From NCBI GenBank assembly GCA_030844895.1, contig CM061227.1, positions 108,861,238-108,925,237 of the forward strand: a stretch of DNA of 64,000 nt, given 5' to 3'. The position numbers and the translations under genes were made by a program. This document shows, piece by piece, positions 10,255 to 23,967 of the stretch; positions within the stretch are counted from its first letter, which is position 1; every line of letters starts with the position of its first letter. This DNA comes from Ambrosia x helenae. Lineage: Eukaryota > Streptophyta > Magnoliopsida > Asterales > Asteraceae. Below the pieces are notes generated by a model, which did no database searches, had not been told where the DNA came from, and saw only the letters and a program-made list of their open reading frames with translations.

Positions 10255-12918
10255 TGTGACACCGGCAAATTCTGGTTAACAACGTTGTCTAGATGAAAGT
10301 CTACCTTAGTGAGTCACGCGTATATTGCACTTAACTGGGTTATTTAAGTCGGGTTATGGTTCGGGAACTATCGGTTTAGTCTAGAAGATCATTGGATGTT
10401 GGTCTAGAGGTTCGTTAGATGTCAGTCCTTAACCAAGTGTACAAATGGTGACGATTTGTAGGATCGTCAGGTCATACGGAACATACAAGTCTCGAGTCCC
10501 GGGAATTGGTGAACGAGTGTGAATATGTGTATTTGCAAGTGTTATGTGTTTACAATCATTATGTGACTTGTCGGTATGTGAAAATGTGTTAACATATGTT
10601 AAAACGGGGTTTAACGCGCAAAATACATCGAACCAACCCCTATAGGCGATTAGGGAGGCTAATCGCCTATAGGGCATGGATTTAGGGAAACATTACATGC
10701 GATTGGGGGGCTAATCGCATGTAATGACATGCGATTAGGCCCAATTGCATGTAATGTCATGCGATTTGCATCCCTAATCGCATGTAACTGCTGCACAATC
10801 GCGTGTTACGTGCTGGACGACTAAAAACGACTATAAATACATGTTTAACCTCCTAAACTTCATAATACAAACCCTAGTCGTCCATAACCCGCCCCAACAC
10901 ACACACAACCTCTGGAACACGATTTTTGATCAAAACACAAGGTTTCAAGCTTAATTCATCATTCTTTCACAAATCTAAGGTTTGGTTTCCATCCATGCAA
11001 TCTTTATAAACGTTTTTATTCAATCCCTAATGGTCCAAACCTGTTCTAAAACGAAAAAGCTTTCTGAAAATCGTTAATAAGTGTTGTTAATCAGATTCTA
11101 ACAATCATACATGTGTTATGTGTGTTTATGATTAATATCTAGGGTTTTTATGATTCAAGATGAGTGATTAACATGTTATTAAGATAGTTTTAGAATAATA
11201 TTGATGTCATGATAATAAAACCTGAGTAATTGTTCATTAGGGTTATAGTTGTGCATGATAAGGTGATGATTCGTGCTATGTGTATGGTGTTTGGACTACA
11301 TGGGTGCATGCAGGGCTGATAATACGAGGCAAAACGAAGGATTTTAGTTTAAACATGTTCAGAATAGTTGTTGGGATGATATTGGATGGTTACACACGTT
11401 CTGGATCTGATTTGGAGCGTTAAACGCGCGAAAAACCGGAACAGCTGGGTTACTGGCGATTAGCAACCCTAATCGCCTATGTTAGGGGCGATTAGGAGGC
11501 TAATCGCCTATGTTTCATGCGAGTAGGGCTAATTGCTAGTAGATACATGTGGTATAGCCCTAATTGCTAGTAGATACATGTGGTATAGCCCTAATTGCTA
11601 GTAGATACATGTGGTATAGCCCTAATTGCTAGTAGATACATGTGGTATAGCCCTAATTGCTAGTAATTACATGTGGTATAGCCCTAATCGCCTATAATAG
11701 AGGCGATTAGCCTTCCTAAATGCCAGTTGACCAACCTAAATGCTAGTTGACTTTTCCTAATCGCGTGTACTGCTGCTGTAAGTGTAAATTAGCATTCCGA
11801 AACCCGATTTGACCTGTAGGAACATGCTAGGAACCCCGTAACATATCTAATAACTTGGTAACATATGTTTGGATGTAATTATGTGATACGTGAGCTATGT
11901 GCTATAACTTGTTGTGCGTTAACGTATGTTAAGTGTGATTGCATGATTGTATGTTTGAGAGCGTAAACATAACACGGGGAGTCTCGGGTCACCAATGGGA
12001 TGTCGAGTCTTGTACTTTAGGTCAGTTAAACAGTCACGGTGTTTTCAAACGAACTTGGTTATGGTCTGGACATCTAGGGACTAACTAACCTGCGGGTTAT
12101 TAGTCTAAGTGCTTGTAACTGTCATATGTTAGGTCGCCGCTTTACGGGACTAGCATAGCTGCTGAGTTATTCGTATTACGAAGTAACGCAACTTAAGGTG
12201 AGTTTACGGCCCCTCTTTTAAACTGGTTTCACATTTTCGGGGGAGAAAACATGTGTTAAAACGATTATTTGGTAACTACTGTCATACTATGGGTTTCTAT
12301 TGTGTACTACACGATCTTTGGAAGTCCCGGGGGGAACCATGAATGTGCGGGTTTGCACAACGGGGAAATGTGAATAGCGCTATTGGGAGTGACCAACCCC
12401 GCTCGTCGACTTGGAGGGTCGGCGGGTGCATATTGTCTCATACAGGAACAACATGTTTACTACATCGGGCACACATTTGGTTTACGAGTTAGTAATGGTT
12501 TTCCAATCGTGGTAGTAACAAAACATACGCCTAGCTAGCGTACCCTGGTTTTCGATTTATTATAGTATGGACAGGTTGACTTGGTGCTTGGATTACAAAA
12601 CCTGTAAACTCACCAGCATTTTTGTGCTGACGTATTCTCTTACATGTTTTCTCAGGTCGCTAAGGTAGCACGACTGGACTAGGGCGCACGCGTCTGCACG
12701 GCGTCTAATTAGGGTTGCATGGTTTTACAAACGTTGAACATTGGTTTACTATTGAATATTGTTTTGAATAAGCTTCCGCTGTAAACGGGAATTTTAAACA
12801 TTGTTTTGAAATTGCATTATGTTCATTTTAGACTTGTTTATTGTGATCGTTGGTTTGGATCCTGGTTTGTCATGCGCCTCGCGGTAAAACTCCGCAAGTG
12901 GATTTTGAGGGTGTTACA
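10255..12918 (+). repeat. Tekay 3' LTR
   Basis: This 2,664-bp LTR begins TGTGACACCG and ends GGGTGTTACA; the last bases differ from the partner LTR (GTGTGACA). It contains the TATA box (10832-10839), the inverted-repeat clusters (about 10639-10805 and 11450-11770), the 31-bp minisatellite and the leader splice signals (12198 and 12655). The next base is LINE sequence, so this is the right edge of the tandem insertion. The matching target duplication must lie left of the window. Confidence 0.93.
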
Positions 12919-15900
12919 TGTACCTCCGAAATCGAAGCCACCGAGTCTGCTTTTAGATCCCATGTCTCTGCCACATAACATTTGTTTCCTGCCATTGTGA
13001 CCCGCTCAGCTACTGTTGCATTTTTAAGACGCTCTGCAGAAAAAGAGATTCGGCCATCGAATACTAAGCGGTACCGTCCCAAACCACACCTCTTTCCAAA
13101 ACTTTATTCGCTCACCATTCCCAACTTTTGCTTTAATATTGTGCTTGAACCTAATCCCATTTATCTCCAAATTATCCAGCTTACGAACAATGGTCTTCCA
13201 ACACCCAGTATAAGCACTTTTTAATGGAAGAAAGTTCCACCTCCCCTTCCCCCGTGAATACTCTCAATAATATCCCGCCACATCCCCTTATCTTCAGACA
13301 CGAATTTAAAAGCCCATTTAGCTAGGAGAGCTACATTGACATCCTCGATCTTAGTAATACCCAATCCACCCTCCTTCTTTGGTTTAGTCACAACATCCCA
13401 CGCGACCCAATGTAGCGCTTTCCCTTCCTTGCAACGGGACCAAAGAAACTTTCTAAAAATCTTTTCAATACTCTCAACCACCGCTTTTGGAGCTTTAAAA
13501 AGGGATAGGTAATACACAGGTAAGCTAGATAGAACCGATTTAATAAGCGTAATTCGACCACCAATGGATAACACCTTTGCTTTCCAAGAACTCAATCTAT
13601 TCCGGATAGCATCCAAAACCGGATCCCAATTAGTGACCCGGTTCATGTTTGCCCCACCTTTATACCGAGATAGATAAACGGTAACTTACCGATCCTACAC
13701 CCAAAATCTTCGCCATGCTACTAACTTGAGTGTCCATAACTCCCAACCCGAAAAGGACCGATTTGTGTAAATTAATCTTCAATCTCGAGCAAACATGAAA
13801 AACATTAAGAATCCGATTTGTCATATTAACATTATCTTTGTTCCATTGCCCCAAAATTAACGCATCATCGGCATAAAGCATGTGAGAAATAATCGGACCA
13901 TTACTATTTATTCTCACCCCTTCCAACATCCCCAACCACTCGCTTTGGAAAACAGGCAAGCCAAAGCCTCCATAACAATTAAAAATAGGAAAGGAGAAAT
14001 CGGGTCACCCTGCCGTAATCCCTTTTGACATTGAAAGTCAAAAGTGGGAGAGCCATTAACTAAAATAGCAGAACGAGCAGACTTAAGAATCCCTTTCATC
14101 CAATGACACCATCTATACGGGAAACCCATTTGTGACATAATAGACAAAAGAAATTCCCAATTGACGTTATCGTAAGCCTTTTCAAAATCGATTTTCAAAA
14201 GAAAAACCTTCTTTTTATTTCTCTTTACCCACCCAATAATCTCATTCAGGACCAGAGGACCATCAAGAATAAACCTGTCTTTGATAAACGCCGATTGAGA
14301 AACCGAAATCACTTCCCCGATCACTATCTTCAGCCTAGCAGCCAACACCTTAGAGATGACCTTATTAATCACACCTATTAGGGTGATAGGTCTGTAGTCC
14401 TTTAGCCCTGTAGGAGATTTAGTTTTAGCAATCAAAGTAATAAAAGCAAGGCTGCATTCTTTGCTGATCGTCCCATAATGGAAAAAGTCTTCAAAGATCT
14501 TTATGAAGTCATCCTCTAAAGAGCTCCAAATATGCACTAAGAACCTGAAATTGAAACCATCAGGTCCTGGCGCCTTATCAACACCACAATCATACACGGT
14601 CGCCTTGATTTCTTCTTTTGAAAACGGAGCAATCAAGTCAGCTATGTAACCTTCCGGAACCTGTTTCAAATTGTCACAAAACAAAGTTGGTCTAGAAACA
14701 CAATCTTCTTTGAATAAATTACGATAAAATCTCAAAACCTCCCTTTTAACAATGGGAGGCTTTGATACCCACGAGCCGTTAACCATCAACCCCGGAATGG
14801 CATTTGCCGCCAACCTCCCTTTAATACACCGATGAAAGAACCTGGAGTTCTCATCCCCATGAACCGCCCAATTAATCCGCGACTTTTGTTCCAAGTCCCG
14901 GTTTTTAAGAGCCCCCATTTTTTCCAACTCTTTTTTGCTTTCTTCCCAAACCCATATCTCCTCCTCTTCTAACTCCCGCTCCTCCATCTTTTTTTTCGAG
15001 CGCCGCAATGTCTTCTTTAAGTAACACAGCGTCCTCCTCCTCTTTCTTACTAACGGATTTCCACCAGTCCCTAAGGGCGTTTTTGACCGAAATAAGCTTT
15101 TTATGTAACCTCACGTCTGGCGAACCCGAACCATCAAACTTATTACAAGCATCAATAACCACCTGATCACACCCCTCCCTATCCAACCAGGAGTTAAACC
15201 ATTTAAACGGTTCAGCCCCGTAGTTAGACTCATTAACCGTAAGTAATAAAGGACAATGATCCGACTGCTCGCGAAGAAGGGCCCTTAAACAGGCACCAGG
15301 CCATCTGCTCAGAAAGTTTTGACAAACCAACACCCGATCAATTTTACTCATTTTTATATCCCCACCAGTACCGGACAGAAATGTAAATCTGTTCCCGTTC
15401 ATCTTGTATTCCTGCAAATTAGCCTCATCAATGAAAAAATTAAAATCGTTAGCCATACTAGCATTGAATTTAGAATTTTTTCTTTCCTCCTTCCACCTGA
15501 CCAAATTAAAATCACCGATAAAAATCCACATTCCAGACAACATCTGCATCAACTCACACAACCTATTCCATAACTGTCTTTTTTCAAGGGCTTTTTGAGG
15601 CGCATAAATATTAACTATGTTCAATTTCGAGCCATCCTCCACTAAATTCCCAGCGGTAAGTAAAAAATTCCGGTCCTCAACCGAAGTGTTCTTCTGGAAC
15701 TTTGTAACATTCCAAATATTCACTAACCCACCAGATTTACCACTGGACACAACTTCGTCAAAATCGAAATTCCCTCTGCCCCAAACTTTACTGTATTCAA
15801 AACGTTTTGAACTATTAATCATCGTTTCTTGTAAAACCAAAAAATCCACCCCGTTAATACCAACCAGACTTTTCACCCAAGACGCTTTCCCAGTCTTCCC

Positions 15901-15933
15901 CAATCCTCTAATATTTAAAGACAGGCAATTCAT
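12919..15933 (-). pseudogene. LINE (non-LTR retrotransposon) ORF2, frameshifted and interrupted
   Basis: Read on the minus strand from ATG at 15933. An AP-endonuclease domain has its key motifs visible (LQET, GDFN, SDHCP). A reverse transcriptase follows with DYRPITL, the box-A aspartate in LLKIDFEKAYD, GLRQGDPISP and YADD. Downstream is the LINE C-terminal region (SSWKAKVLSIGGR, then WPNLFF near 13060). The frame changes at about 14990 (inside a T8/A8 run at 14989-14996), about 13950, about 13650 and about 13050, so four or more fragments are needed and no full protein is possible. The 3' part of the LINE is cut at 12919 by the tandem Tekay array, so the rest should lie beyond the left window edge. 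Confidence 0.92.
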
Positions 15934-16346
15934 TGCAAACCTGTTTGTAAACCTGTACCAGTGACTGCATTCTTGATTAGACCTTTGAAGCCGTCCAGAT
16001 TATTACCCAATTTTTGTCCCAACTCTTTAATATGTTCCACCTCCTCGTCTAAATCAACAGCCGTATCTGATTCGTTACCCGGTACCTCTTCCTCCTCTTG
16101 AACAGAAGTATCGTTGTCCACATCCTTCTCATTTGCGTCAACAAAAGCCTCCACATGGGAATGAACGGAAGACTCCTCGTTAATATCCATCAGAGATTGA
16201 AATGAATTATTAACAGGAATGGGTAAAGGGCCCCTTGTTTTAACAACGTTGGAGTCCAGGCCCATAATGATTGGGTTTAATTCGAATGGGTCCTCCTCAT
16301 CTATTATCTTGGGCTCCTTAATCGGTCTTTCGTTACTGCTGGAAGA
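15930..16346 (-). pseudogene. LINE ORF1, C-terminal remnant
   Basis: An acidic reading frame (with EDPFELNPIIMGLDSN and EEEEVPGNESD) runs into the start of ORF2. Its TGA overlaps the ORF2 ATG as ATGA at 15930-15933. The usual N-terminal and zinc-knuckle parts of LINE ORF1 are absent: open sequence stops near 16346 where unrelated DNA begins, consistent with the common 5' truncation of LINEs. The right edge is approximate. Confidence 0.65.
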
Positions 16347-16665
16347 AAATAAGTTGAAAGTTGGGAGTGCTATTGGCCAAAGTGAAAGTTCGGAGTGATA
16401 TCCGCCAACATGCGATAGTTGGGAGTATTAAAATCCATTTTCCCTATAATTATTTCAAACCTTTAACAATTTTCCACATAATTTATTACTTAAAAACAGA
16501 CTACAAAACCCACATTTCATCCCAAAAAGAATTACCAAATGGAAGGTTTAAGCAAAAGAACGTCGCTTACAAAGAAAAATATAGGTCGCGGGTTCGTACT
16601 AATCTAAGCGAACTCGATAGGTTTCCTCTACAAGACGAACCGATAGCTACCTAACTGTTTTCTAC
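16347..16665. other. Unassigned flanking DNA
   Basis: This lies between the LINE 5' edge and the next element. An open frame of 97 codons (16361-16654, +) has no feature I recognise. It continues at 26296 if the inserted LTR element is removed. Confidence 0.4.
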
Positions 16666-16670
16666 CCAAC

Positions 16671-18938
16671 TGTAACACCCCGACCGATGGCGGAATCATC
16701 GAGGTGCCACGTAGTGACGATTGTTCAAAAGCTCATGGTACTAAAATGTAAATATTATTGAATAATCAAAAATTGTCTTACATGGAAATGGAAAATACAT
16801 TGTCTAAATGAAATGTAAATGTTGAATTAACTGAATTAAAATATAGCACTAAATGTTCCTTGCTAAAGCACTAGATCAAACTGCACCTGAAACATGTACA
16901 AAATAGATTTGGTCAACATATGAAATGTTGGTGAGCATTCCTAGTTTTGATATATATAGTAGGTTAAAAAGTTATACAATTCAAGTGCAAGCTACAGTGC
17001 AATTATGTAAACTATGTATCATACAAATGAGCGAAATCAACCCTGTGACTGTATAATGTACTGTATGAACTGTAGTGTACTTATCCAATAAATGGATAAA
17101 AGGCTTAACACTGGCCACGGATTCTCCGATGAAAAAGGGGGAGAATCAATCTAGGCGGGTTGTCAATCCAAATAGCGCTATCCAATGTTAAGGTCGGCTT
17201 GTACCATGTTAATGATTTCACTAAGTACAAATGTATTCCACATGTATTGTCTAAGCATAAAGCACGTTGTAAGCAATGCACATAGTACTAGAATTGTATT
17301 GTGAAGATGTAAACTTGTATTTGAAATTTGTAATAGTGTACATGTAACACCCCAAAAATGTATAAAAGTAAAAAGGGGATAGGAAGTACTCACTGTTTAC
17401 GTAATAGCTTGAAATTGAACTTGGACAACGAAATATGTGTTGGAATTGTCTCAAAGTATCAACCTAAAGAATTTGATAATGTGTAAGGGAAATAACTCTA
17501 GGATACATGTATTTCTAGGGCTTCGAATTAGGGATAAACGTTTATTTGATTAATAAACAGATTGTTTATTAAATATAAGAAATTTAGTAAATAAATAAAT
17601 AAAAGTCTCTTGGTAAAATTTTAAGTTGAATATAGTCACAACATAGGGTTTTAAGTATGAAAATAATTTTTATAAAATTATTTTCTTGAAAATAGAATAT
17701 TTAATCTAATTATTTCAAGTTGTCAAAATACGACTTTAATATCTAAAAATATTAAAATCAAAGAATTTCTGAATAAAAAATTGTATTTCAGTTCTAAATG
17801 GTTAGAAATAATTTATATAAAATTTTGGTGCAAAGATATTGAAAAATGAATTTATTATGAATTATTTATGATTAAAACTAACAAAAATTAATTAAAAATA
17901 TAAAATAAACGGTTTTTCTGAAATAAAAATATTTTCTGGAATGTTTAAGAATATACAAGTTTAGGATAATTTTTGTGAGATTTAGTAAAATCGTTTAGAT
18001 ATTTTTATAGAATTTAATAAATATAAATGAATAAACTTGTATTATTAATAATATATATTAAATAAATTATTTTTGAAAAACTAAAAATTGGATGATGAAC
18101 TTTATTATCTGGAGATCACATAATAATTTTTATAGAATTTATAAACCACGTTTAGTATTTAAAAACTATTTTTAAAAGTTTAATATGTAAAATATATGTA
18201 TATAAAAAGGGAAAAAGAAAGTTTGTAGGTTGCAGGGATCGAACCCTAGTTTCTTGAATCGAATCAATTAACGGTCAATAGCCTCAGTAATGTTTGGGCT
18301 ATTGATCGATTGATCATGAATAATAAAACCCATAAAAAAAATAAACAACTTACAAACACTAATTCGTGTATGATGCTCGGTCAAACAAAAAGTCAACGAG
18401 TCTTGAAATCGTGAATTAAAGCTTGGACAGAAAGATTTGAGAGAAGGGAAATGATTTTTTTTTTTGGCACATTTAGTTGGTTGTGGATACCTCAATTTAT
18501 ACTATGTGGCTCGGGTTGGTGAAATGGAAGGTTTTGAAGTCTTGACCAAAGTCGGTCAAAACCGAGTCAAGGATGATTAATTCAAGCTGAAATCATGGAT
18601 TATATTTATGAGGGTATGTTAGTCGGTCAAAGGGAGTTAAAATTCTTCCAAAAACAAGGCTCGTAATTGTGGAAAGTGACTGGGTGTTGACCACAGTCTT
18701 CGGGTCGGGTCTGGGTTCCGAAAAAAAAAAAGACAAGGTTTTTGGGTTATGGTTAGGCTTTAGTGTTTTGGGTATAAGTTTGGTTATGGTTTAGAGGTGG
18801 TAAAATATAATGACTAACTTTATTATTATTATTATTATTATTATGAGGATAAAATGTGGCGTACAAGATAGGAGGTGCGAAATAAAAAAAAATGTATATA
18901 TATATATGTATATAATAAGGTAAAATATAATGACTAAC

Positions 18939-18988
<50 letters not shown>

Positions 18989-19103
18989 GAGGAGGATAAA
19001 ATGTGGCGTACAAGATAGGAGGTGCGAAATAAAAAAAATGTATATATATATGTATATAATAATAATAATAATAATAATAGTGATAAAAGTGACGGATGTC
19101 ACA
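16671..19103 (-). repeat. 3' LTR of non-autonomous element NA1
   Basis: This 2,433-bp LTR reads on the minus strand from TGTGACATCC (at 19103) to GGGGTGTTACA (at 16671). It is flanked on the left by CCAAC (16666-16670), which is repeated at 26291-26295 after the other LTR. It contains a TATA box (18494-18501, minus), ATT/TTA microsatellites near its start (18815-18990), a B-box-like tRNA segment (18235-18245) and a leader hairpin (16914-16930). Confidence 0.88.
18235..18310 (-). other. tRNA-like B box and adjacent 12-bp hairpin in LTR
   Basis: The minus strand holds GGTTCGATCCC (18235-18245), a perfect Pol III B box. About 40-60 bases upstream is an imperfect hairpin of the form CGATCAATAGCC/GGCTATTGACCG. 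I found no convincing A box here. The same hairpin is present at 42575-42611 and in the partner LTR near 25500. Confidence 0.5.
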
Positions 19104-21267
19104 GCATCCCCTACTTTTAGAAACTTCGTCCCGAAGTTATTAGAAACATAGGGTTATGGATGTTCTGGGAAAAATGATTTGGATAAGAGGTTTGATAGGT
19201 GTGAGTTAAGGATTGGATTAGGTTTGTCTCGAATAATAAGGAGAATAAGAATCTAGTAACACTAAACTTCAAGTTTTAGGAATCCTAAAATAATTGCATG
19301 AGTTGATTGACTACAGAAAGACTAAATGAACTACCAAGTAACTAGAGTTTGTTCCTGGTCCGACTTCCAGTCTCACTTTCAATGCATCATTAGTGTTTGT
19401 ATACAGGGTGTACCGCAGCTAACCCACCACACCTTTGATACCTTGAAAACGTACTGGACGCCTACCAAAAACTCTAATAGAATTTCACACTACCCTAACG
19501 CACCTGTAAATTCATGATTACGTTCCGGACCGGAATCATCAATTTACCTTACATTAGGGTTTTATGTCCTTCTATGATCCTAATCTAACACACAATACAG
19601 CAAATAAGTTTCACAAGAAGGTGACACAACAAACACGTTGAGTTACAATGAGATGTTATCAATGAAATGAGGCCATGTAATAATGAGGTCAATTGCATTG
19701 GTTTGCAATGACTTGTAAGCATAACTGTATTTAAGTATGGGCTACCACTCGTCCGAGGAGCCCTTTAAATGAAATGTTTATCAGAGTTGCGTGGATAATA
19801 CACACATGCAAGCAAGTTTGTAAGTACTGCAACCATTAAGTGTAAGTGTTATCTTAGTGGCCTATAGAAATAGATTACGAGTATCATGAATAATTAAATG
19901 TCCAGTGAATAGTCAAATTAAGAGGAAATCAAGTTTCACAAACAATGATGTTTTTAGAAAAATCCTGTAGAATCAAGTATCAGGTTTTTAGTAGTTTGAT
20001 TATCATGGGTAACTAGCTCATGTGTGAGAAGGTGAAGGATATGAATTTAGTTCTTGAGAGGATGATGAAAAATCTTGAAGCAGAATCAAGGTTGTGAGAG
20101 AATGTGAAGATAGTTGATAAAGAGTTTATTTTATAGTAAGGAGATTATGTAGCAGTGTAAATTTTGGGGTTTGGATCAAAGGTTAAAATCAAGTGTATAA
20201 GAAAACATGATTGTGGTATATGCCAAATATTGTAAAAAATTTGAACAAGTTGAAAATGAGTGAGTGTCGATGGAGAAAAAAATTATTTTCAAAATTGGTT
20301 TTGTACATAAGGCAAAAGTTGTTAAATAGTACAAGCTAAGTAGACTTTGTAATAGTTTAAAACATTATATAGAAAATCGTTTGTTACGTCAATAAATAAT
20401 CAATTGAATTTAAGTTCGAGGAAAATATGTACTTTGTAAAGTTACTAGGTAATACAACAAGTTTTAGAAATCTTTAGTTTGTGCTAAAGTATGAGGTTAT
20501 AGTTTTTAAAATAAATAACATGTGGAGAAATAAAATAATATGATTTGGGTAGGGTGTTGAATAAAAAAAAATGGCTAAGATGGTAAGGTGAAGTGCGATT
20601 GTGAAATCCATAGATGGTTATGAAAGTATGAACTTGTAAGCAATATATGAAAATCATGATATACAGAATATTGAATATGAAACGAGAGAGTATTATTGAA
20701 AAACTTGCATAAGATGCTTGGAGTGCCCTTGTCTAGCTGTAAAGCCCAACAAGAACGTTGACTTTTCAAAGAAATTGAACCCAACGGTGATCAAAGAAGA
20801 CATGCTTTAGCCTATAAGTGGACACTCACTCCAGGAATCCCCAGGTAAGCATAACAGGTCCGTAAATGGATTTATGCGCTATGCTTGCCTATGCCAGAAA
20901 ACCCAGTGTACAGGCATCCACCCTTCCAGATTGCACGTGTCCTCATCACACTCATTAAAGTTCAACAACTTTGAAGGAGCAAAAATAAGAATAGGCATTA
21001 TGCCTAAGAGTGTCATCATGAAAGGTACTGCTCCCGCTCCATGATGATGTAGACTTTCCACTCCTTGTAGGACACCATCCCTATGCACCATGATGAAAGA
21101 TGAGGAGAAATGGAGAAGAAGAGAAGATAGAGGAAGGAAAGTAGAGGGAAATGAGGGGAATGATAAATTAGGAAATGTTGTACCTGAAAGTTGAAATTCG
21201 GTTATAGTCTAGGCTAAAAGGCATTCTAATAACCTAGTTCCCTATAACCATGGCTCTGATACCAATC
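19104..21267 (-). mobile_element. NA1 internal region (no gag or pol)
   Basis: This 2,164-bp body has a primer binding site at its 5' end (21252-21265 on the minus strand, TTGGTATCAGAGCC) and a purine-rich tract (TAAAAGTAGGGGATGC) at 19104-19119 before the 3' LTR. The longest minus-strand frames (20575-20784 and 20879-21091) show no gag, protease, RT or integrase motif. The element keeps LTRs, primer site and polypurine tract but no proteins, so it must have been mobilised by another element. The whole element with target duplication CCAAC spans 16671-26290. Confidence 0.85.
21252..21265 (-). other. Primer binding site of NA1
   Basis: GGCTCTGATACCAA on the plus strand, i.e. TTGGTATCAGAGCC on the minus strand, two bases from the LTR edge. 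It fixes the minus orientation of NA1. Confidence 0.9.
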
Positions 21268-22236
21268 TGTAACACCCCGACCGATGGCGGAATCATCGAG
21301 GTGCCACGTAGTGACGATTGTTCAAAAGCTCATGGTACTAAAATGTAAATATTACTGAATAATCAAAAATTGTCTTACATGGAAATGGAAAATACATTGT
21401 CTAAATGAAATGTAAATGTTGAATTAACTGAATTAAAATATAGCACTAAATGTTCCTTGCTAAAGCACTAGATCAAACTGCACCTGAAACATGTACAAAA
21501 TAGATTTGGTCAACATATGAAATGTTGGTGAGCATTCCTAGTTTTGATATATATAGTAGGTTAAAAAGTTATACAATTCAAGTGCAAGCTACAGTGCAAT
21601 TATGTAAACTATGTATCATACAAATGAGCGAAATCAACCCTGTGACTGTATAATGTACTGTATGAACTGTAGTGTACTTATCCAATAAATGGATAAAAGG
21701 CTTAACACTGGCCACGGATTCTCCGATGAAAAAGGGGGAGAATCAATCTAGGCGGGTTGTCAATCCAAATAGCGCTATCCAATGTTAAGGTCGGCTTGTA
21801 CCATGTTAATGATTTCACTAAGTACAAATGTATTCCACATGTATTGTCTAAGCATAAAGCACGTTGTAAGCAATGCACATAGTACTAGAATTGTATTGTG
21901 AAGATGTAAACTTGTATTTGAAATTTGTAATAGTGTACATGTAACACCCCAAAAATGTATAAAAGTAAAATGTCACACCCTCAAATTCCACTTGCGGGGT
22001 TTTACCGCGAGGCGCATGACAAACCAGGATTTAAGTCAACGGTCACAATAAACAACACTATATGCATAACACAAAACCCAAAAGGTATACTTATAAAAGC
22101 ATAAACTGTAGCGGAAGCTTTAAATGTTTACAACCCAAATAGACATAGTTCAAATGTTTAATGAAGACCATGCTCTAAACCCTAGACGCCCGTGCCGACT
22201 CGTGCGCCTAGATCCAGTTGTTGCTACCTTAGCGAC

Positions 22237-22706
22237 CTGAGAAAAACATGCCAAAAGATGTCAACATATAATGCTGGTGAGTTCACAGGTTTGTTCAAAA
22301 AGGTTACCAAGTGATACCATGCCCATACTATATCAACACTACCAAGTACGCTAGCTAGGCGTATATTTTATTACTACTACGATTGGAAACCATTACTGGA
22401 CACGTTTAGCAATGTTTAGCATGTTTAGCAGCCCGTAATGTTCAGCACGATAATGTTCCTGTTCGAGACAATATGCACCCGCCCGGCCCTCCAAGCCGAC
22501 GAGTGGGGCAGGTCACGCCCAATAGATCTATCCACATTTCCCCCGTTGTGCAAACCCGCACATTCATGGTTTCCCCCGGGACTTTCCAAAAGATCGTATA
22601 GCAATATAAAGTTAAAACCATAGTATGACATATGTTACCAAAACTTTTTAGCGCATGTTTTCTCCCCCAAAAGTTAAAGCAGTAAAAGTGGGGCCGTGAA
22701 CTCACC
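22237..22706 (-). other. Predicted leader intron in solo LTR
   Basis: On the minus strand a donor CTAAG|GTGAGTTC lies at about 22706 and an acceptor TTTCTCAG|GTCGC at about 22237. This is the same spacing as in the Tekay LTR (470 against 467 bases), and a short hairpin (22262-22276) precedes the acceptor. Confidence 0.45.
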
Positions 22707-23014
22707 TTAGATAGCGTTCTTCAATTATAAGTAAAGATGTTTGGCCCTTGATAATCCCTCTACCAGAGATCTATTAAAATGTTCACATAAGTGTTCCGAC
22801 TAATAACCATAAGGTTATCTAGCCCCCGATTGTCCAGATCGTAATCAAGTATGTTTTAAAACGTGTTTAAATGTTCAACCGACACACTAGACCGACCCGC
22901 CATCCCGTTGGTGACCCATTACCCTAACTAATCAAGTACACATAGATTACACGCAAGGTTCAAGCATAAAACACTTAGTTTGTATCAAAAATCTCATTTT
23001 TGTCAACGTAGGGT

Positions 23015-23215
23015 CGAATGTGGTTCCGGGTGGTCGAAGGTGGCTTGTAAGTGGTCGAAGGTGTTTCTGTTTGGTCGAAGGTGTTCCTGAAATTCCACCT
23101 TCGCCCCTTTTCCTTCCACCTTCGCCCCTTTGTAGCACATTCGCCCCTTTGTCCTCCACCTTCGCCCCCTGGAATCCACCTTCGCCCCCTGGAATCCACC
23201 TTCGCCCCTGATGTC
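23015..23215. repeat. Array of CACCTTCGCCCC motifs in solo LTR leader
   Basis: The plus strand carries about six direct copies of a (C)ACCTTCGCCCC(T/C) unit in two sub-types (CCTTTTCC- and CCCTGGAAT-linked), preceded by inverted copies (GGTCGAAGGTG). It sits downstream of the promoter in LTR sense. Confidence 0.85.
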
Positions 23216-23967
23216 AGATTTTTCCAAAAACGCGTCGAAAAACATCCGAAAACATCACGAAACATCACGAGTTACAGCAGTCAAGCATCATTAGTATATT
23301 CCTACGAAACCCTACCAATTTTACCCAAAAATCTATCCGTTTCACAAGTTTCCTAAAATGGTAAATTATGGAGATGTCACATCACCATGCATGAAGATAT
23401 TACCCAATTAGGAAACTTTCTGAATTCGATCAATAATCAGTTTATCATACTCGGATCATTATGAACAAGAAACCCCTATCATAACCTTATCATAATCATC
23501 CCAAAAACAACCCTAAATCTAACTAAAAACCCCCTTTAATCATCAAAACACCATCAACAATCAAAGGTAACATATTTCAATCATAACCCATCATTAATAA
23601 CAGCCCTAAGTTGTTGTCATATCATCTATACAACAAGTAATCATCAAACAATGCATAATATCATACTAACACATGTTTATTTGCATAAAAACTCATTGTT
23701 TATGAATAGGTTTTGGTTAGGAAAGGTTTTTATTCATAAATAGGTTGATATCAGATCTGGACCCATTGGGGTTTAGATTAAAACAAGCCAAAATTGTTTA
23801 AAAAGGATTTGTAATGAAGAACACACCTTAGATCTTCACTTGTAATGATTTAGAGAGTTAGGTTATGAAAAACAAGCTCAAAAACTCCTTCCCCAATGTT
23901 AATAGCTGATAGAGAGTGTTTAGAGGCGTTTAGGGTTTGTGAAATGGTGAAAAATGGCTAAGGATGG

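Noticed and set aside
18753..19151. Open frames rich in Ile, Asn and Tyr on both strands (also near 26056-26355 and 32284-32481)
   Set aside because: They are translations of ATT/TTA, TA and AGT microsatellites inside LTRs and not genes.
20575..21091. Minus-strand ORFs in the NA1 body as gag
   Set aside because: 69 and 70 codons, no CCHC motif, no similarity I can name.
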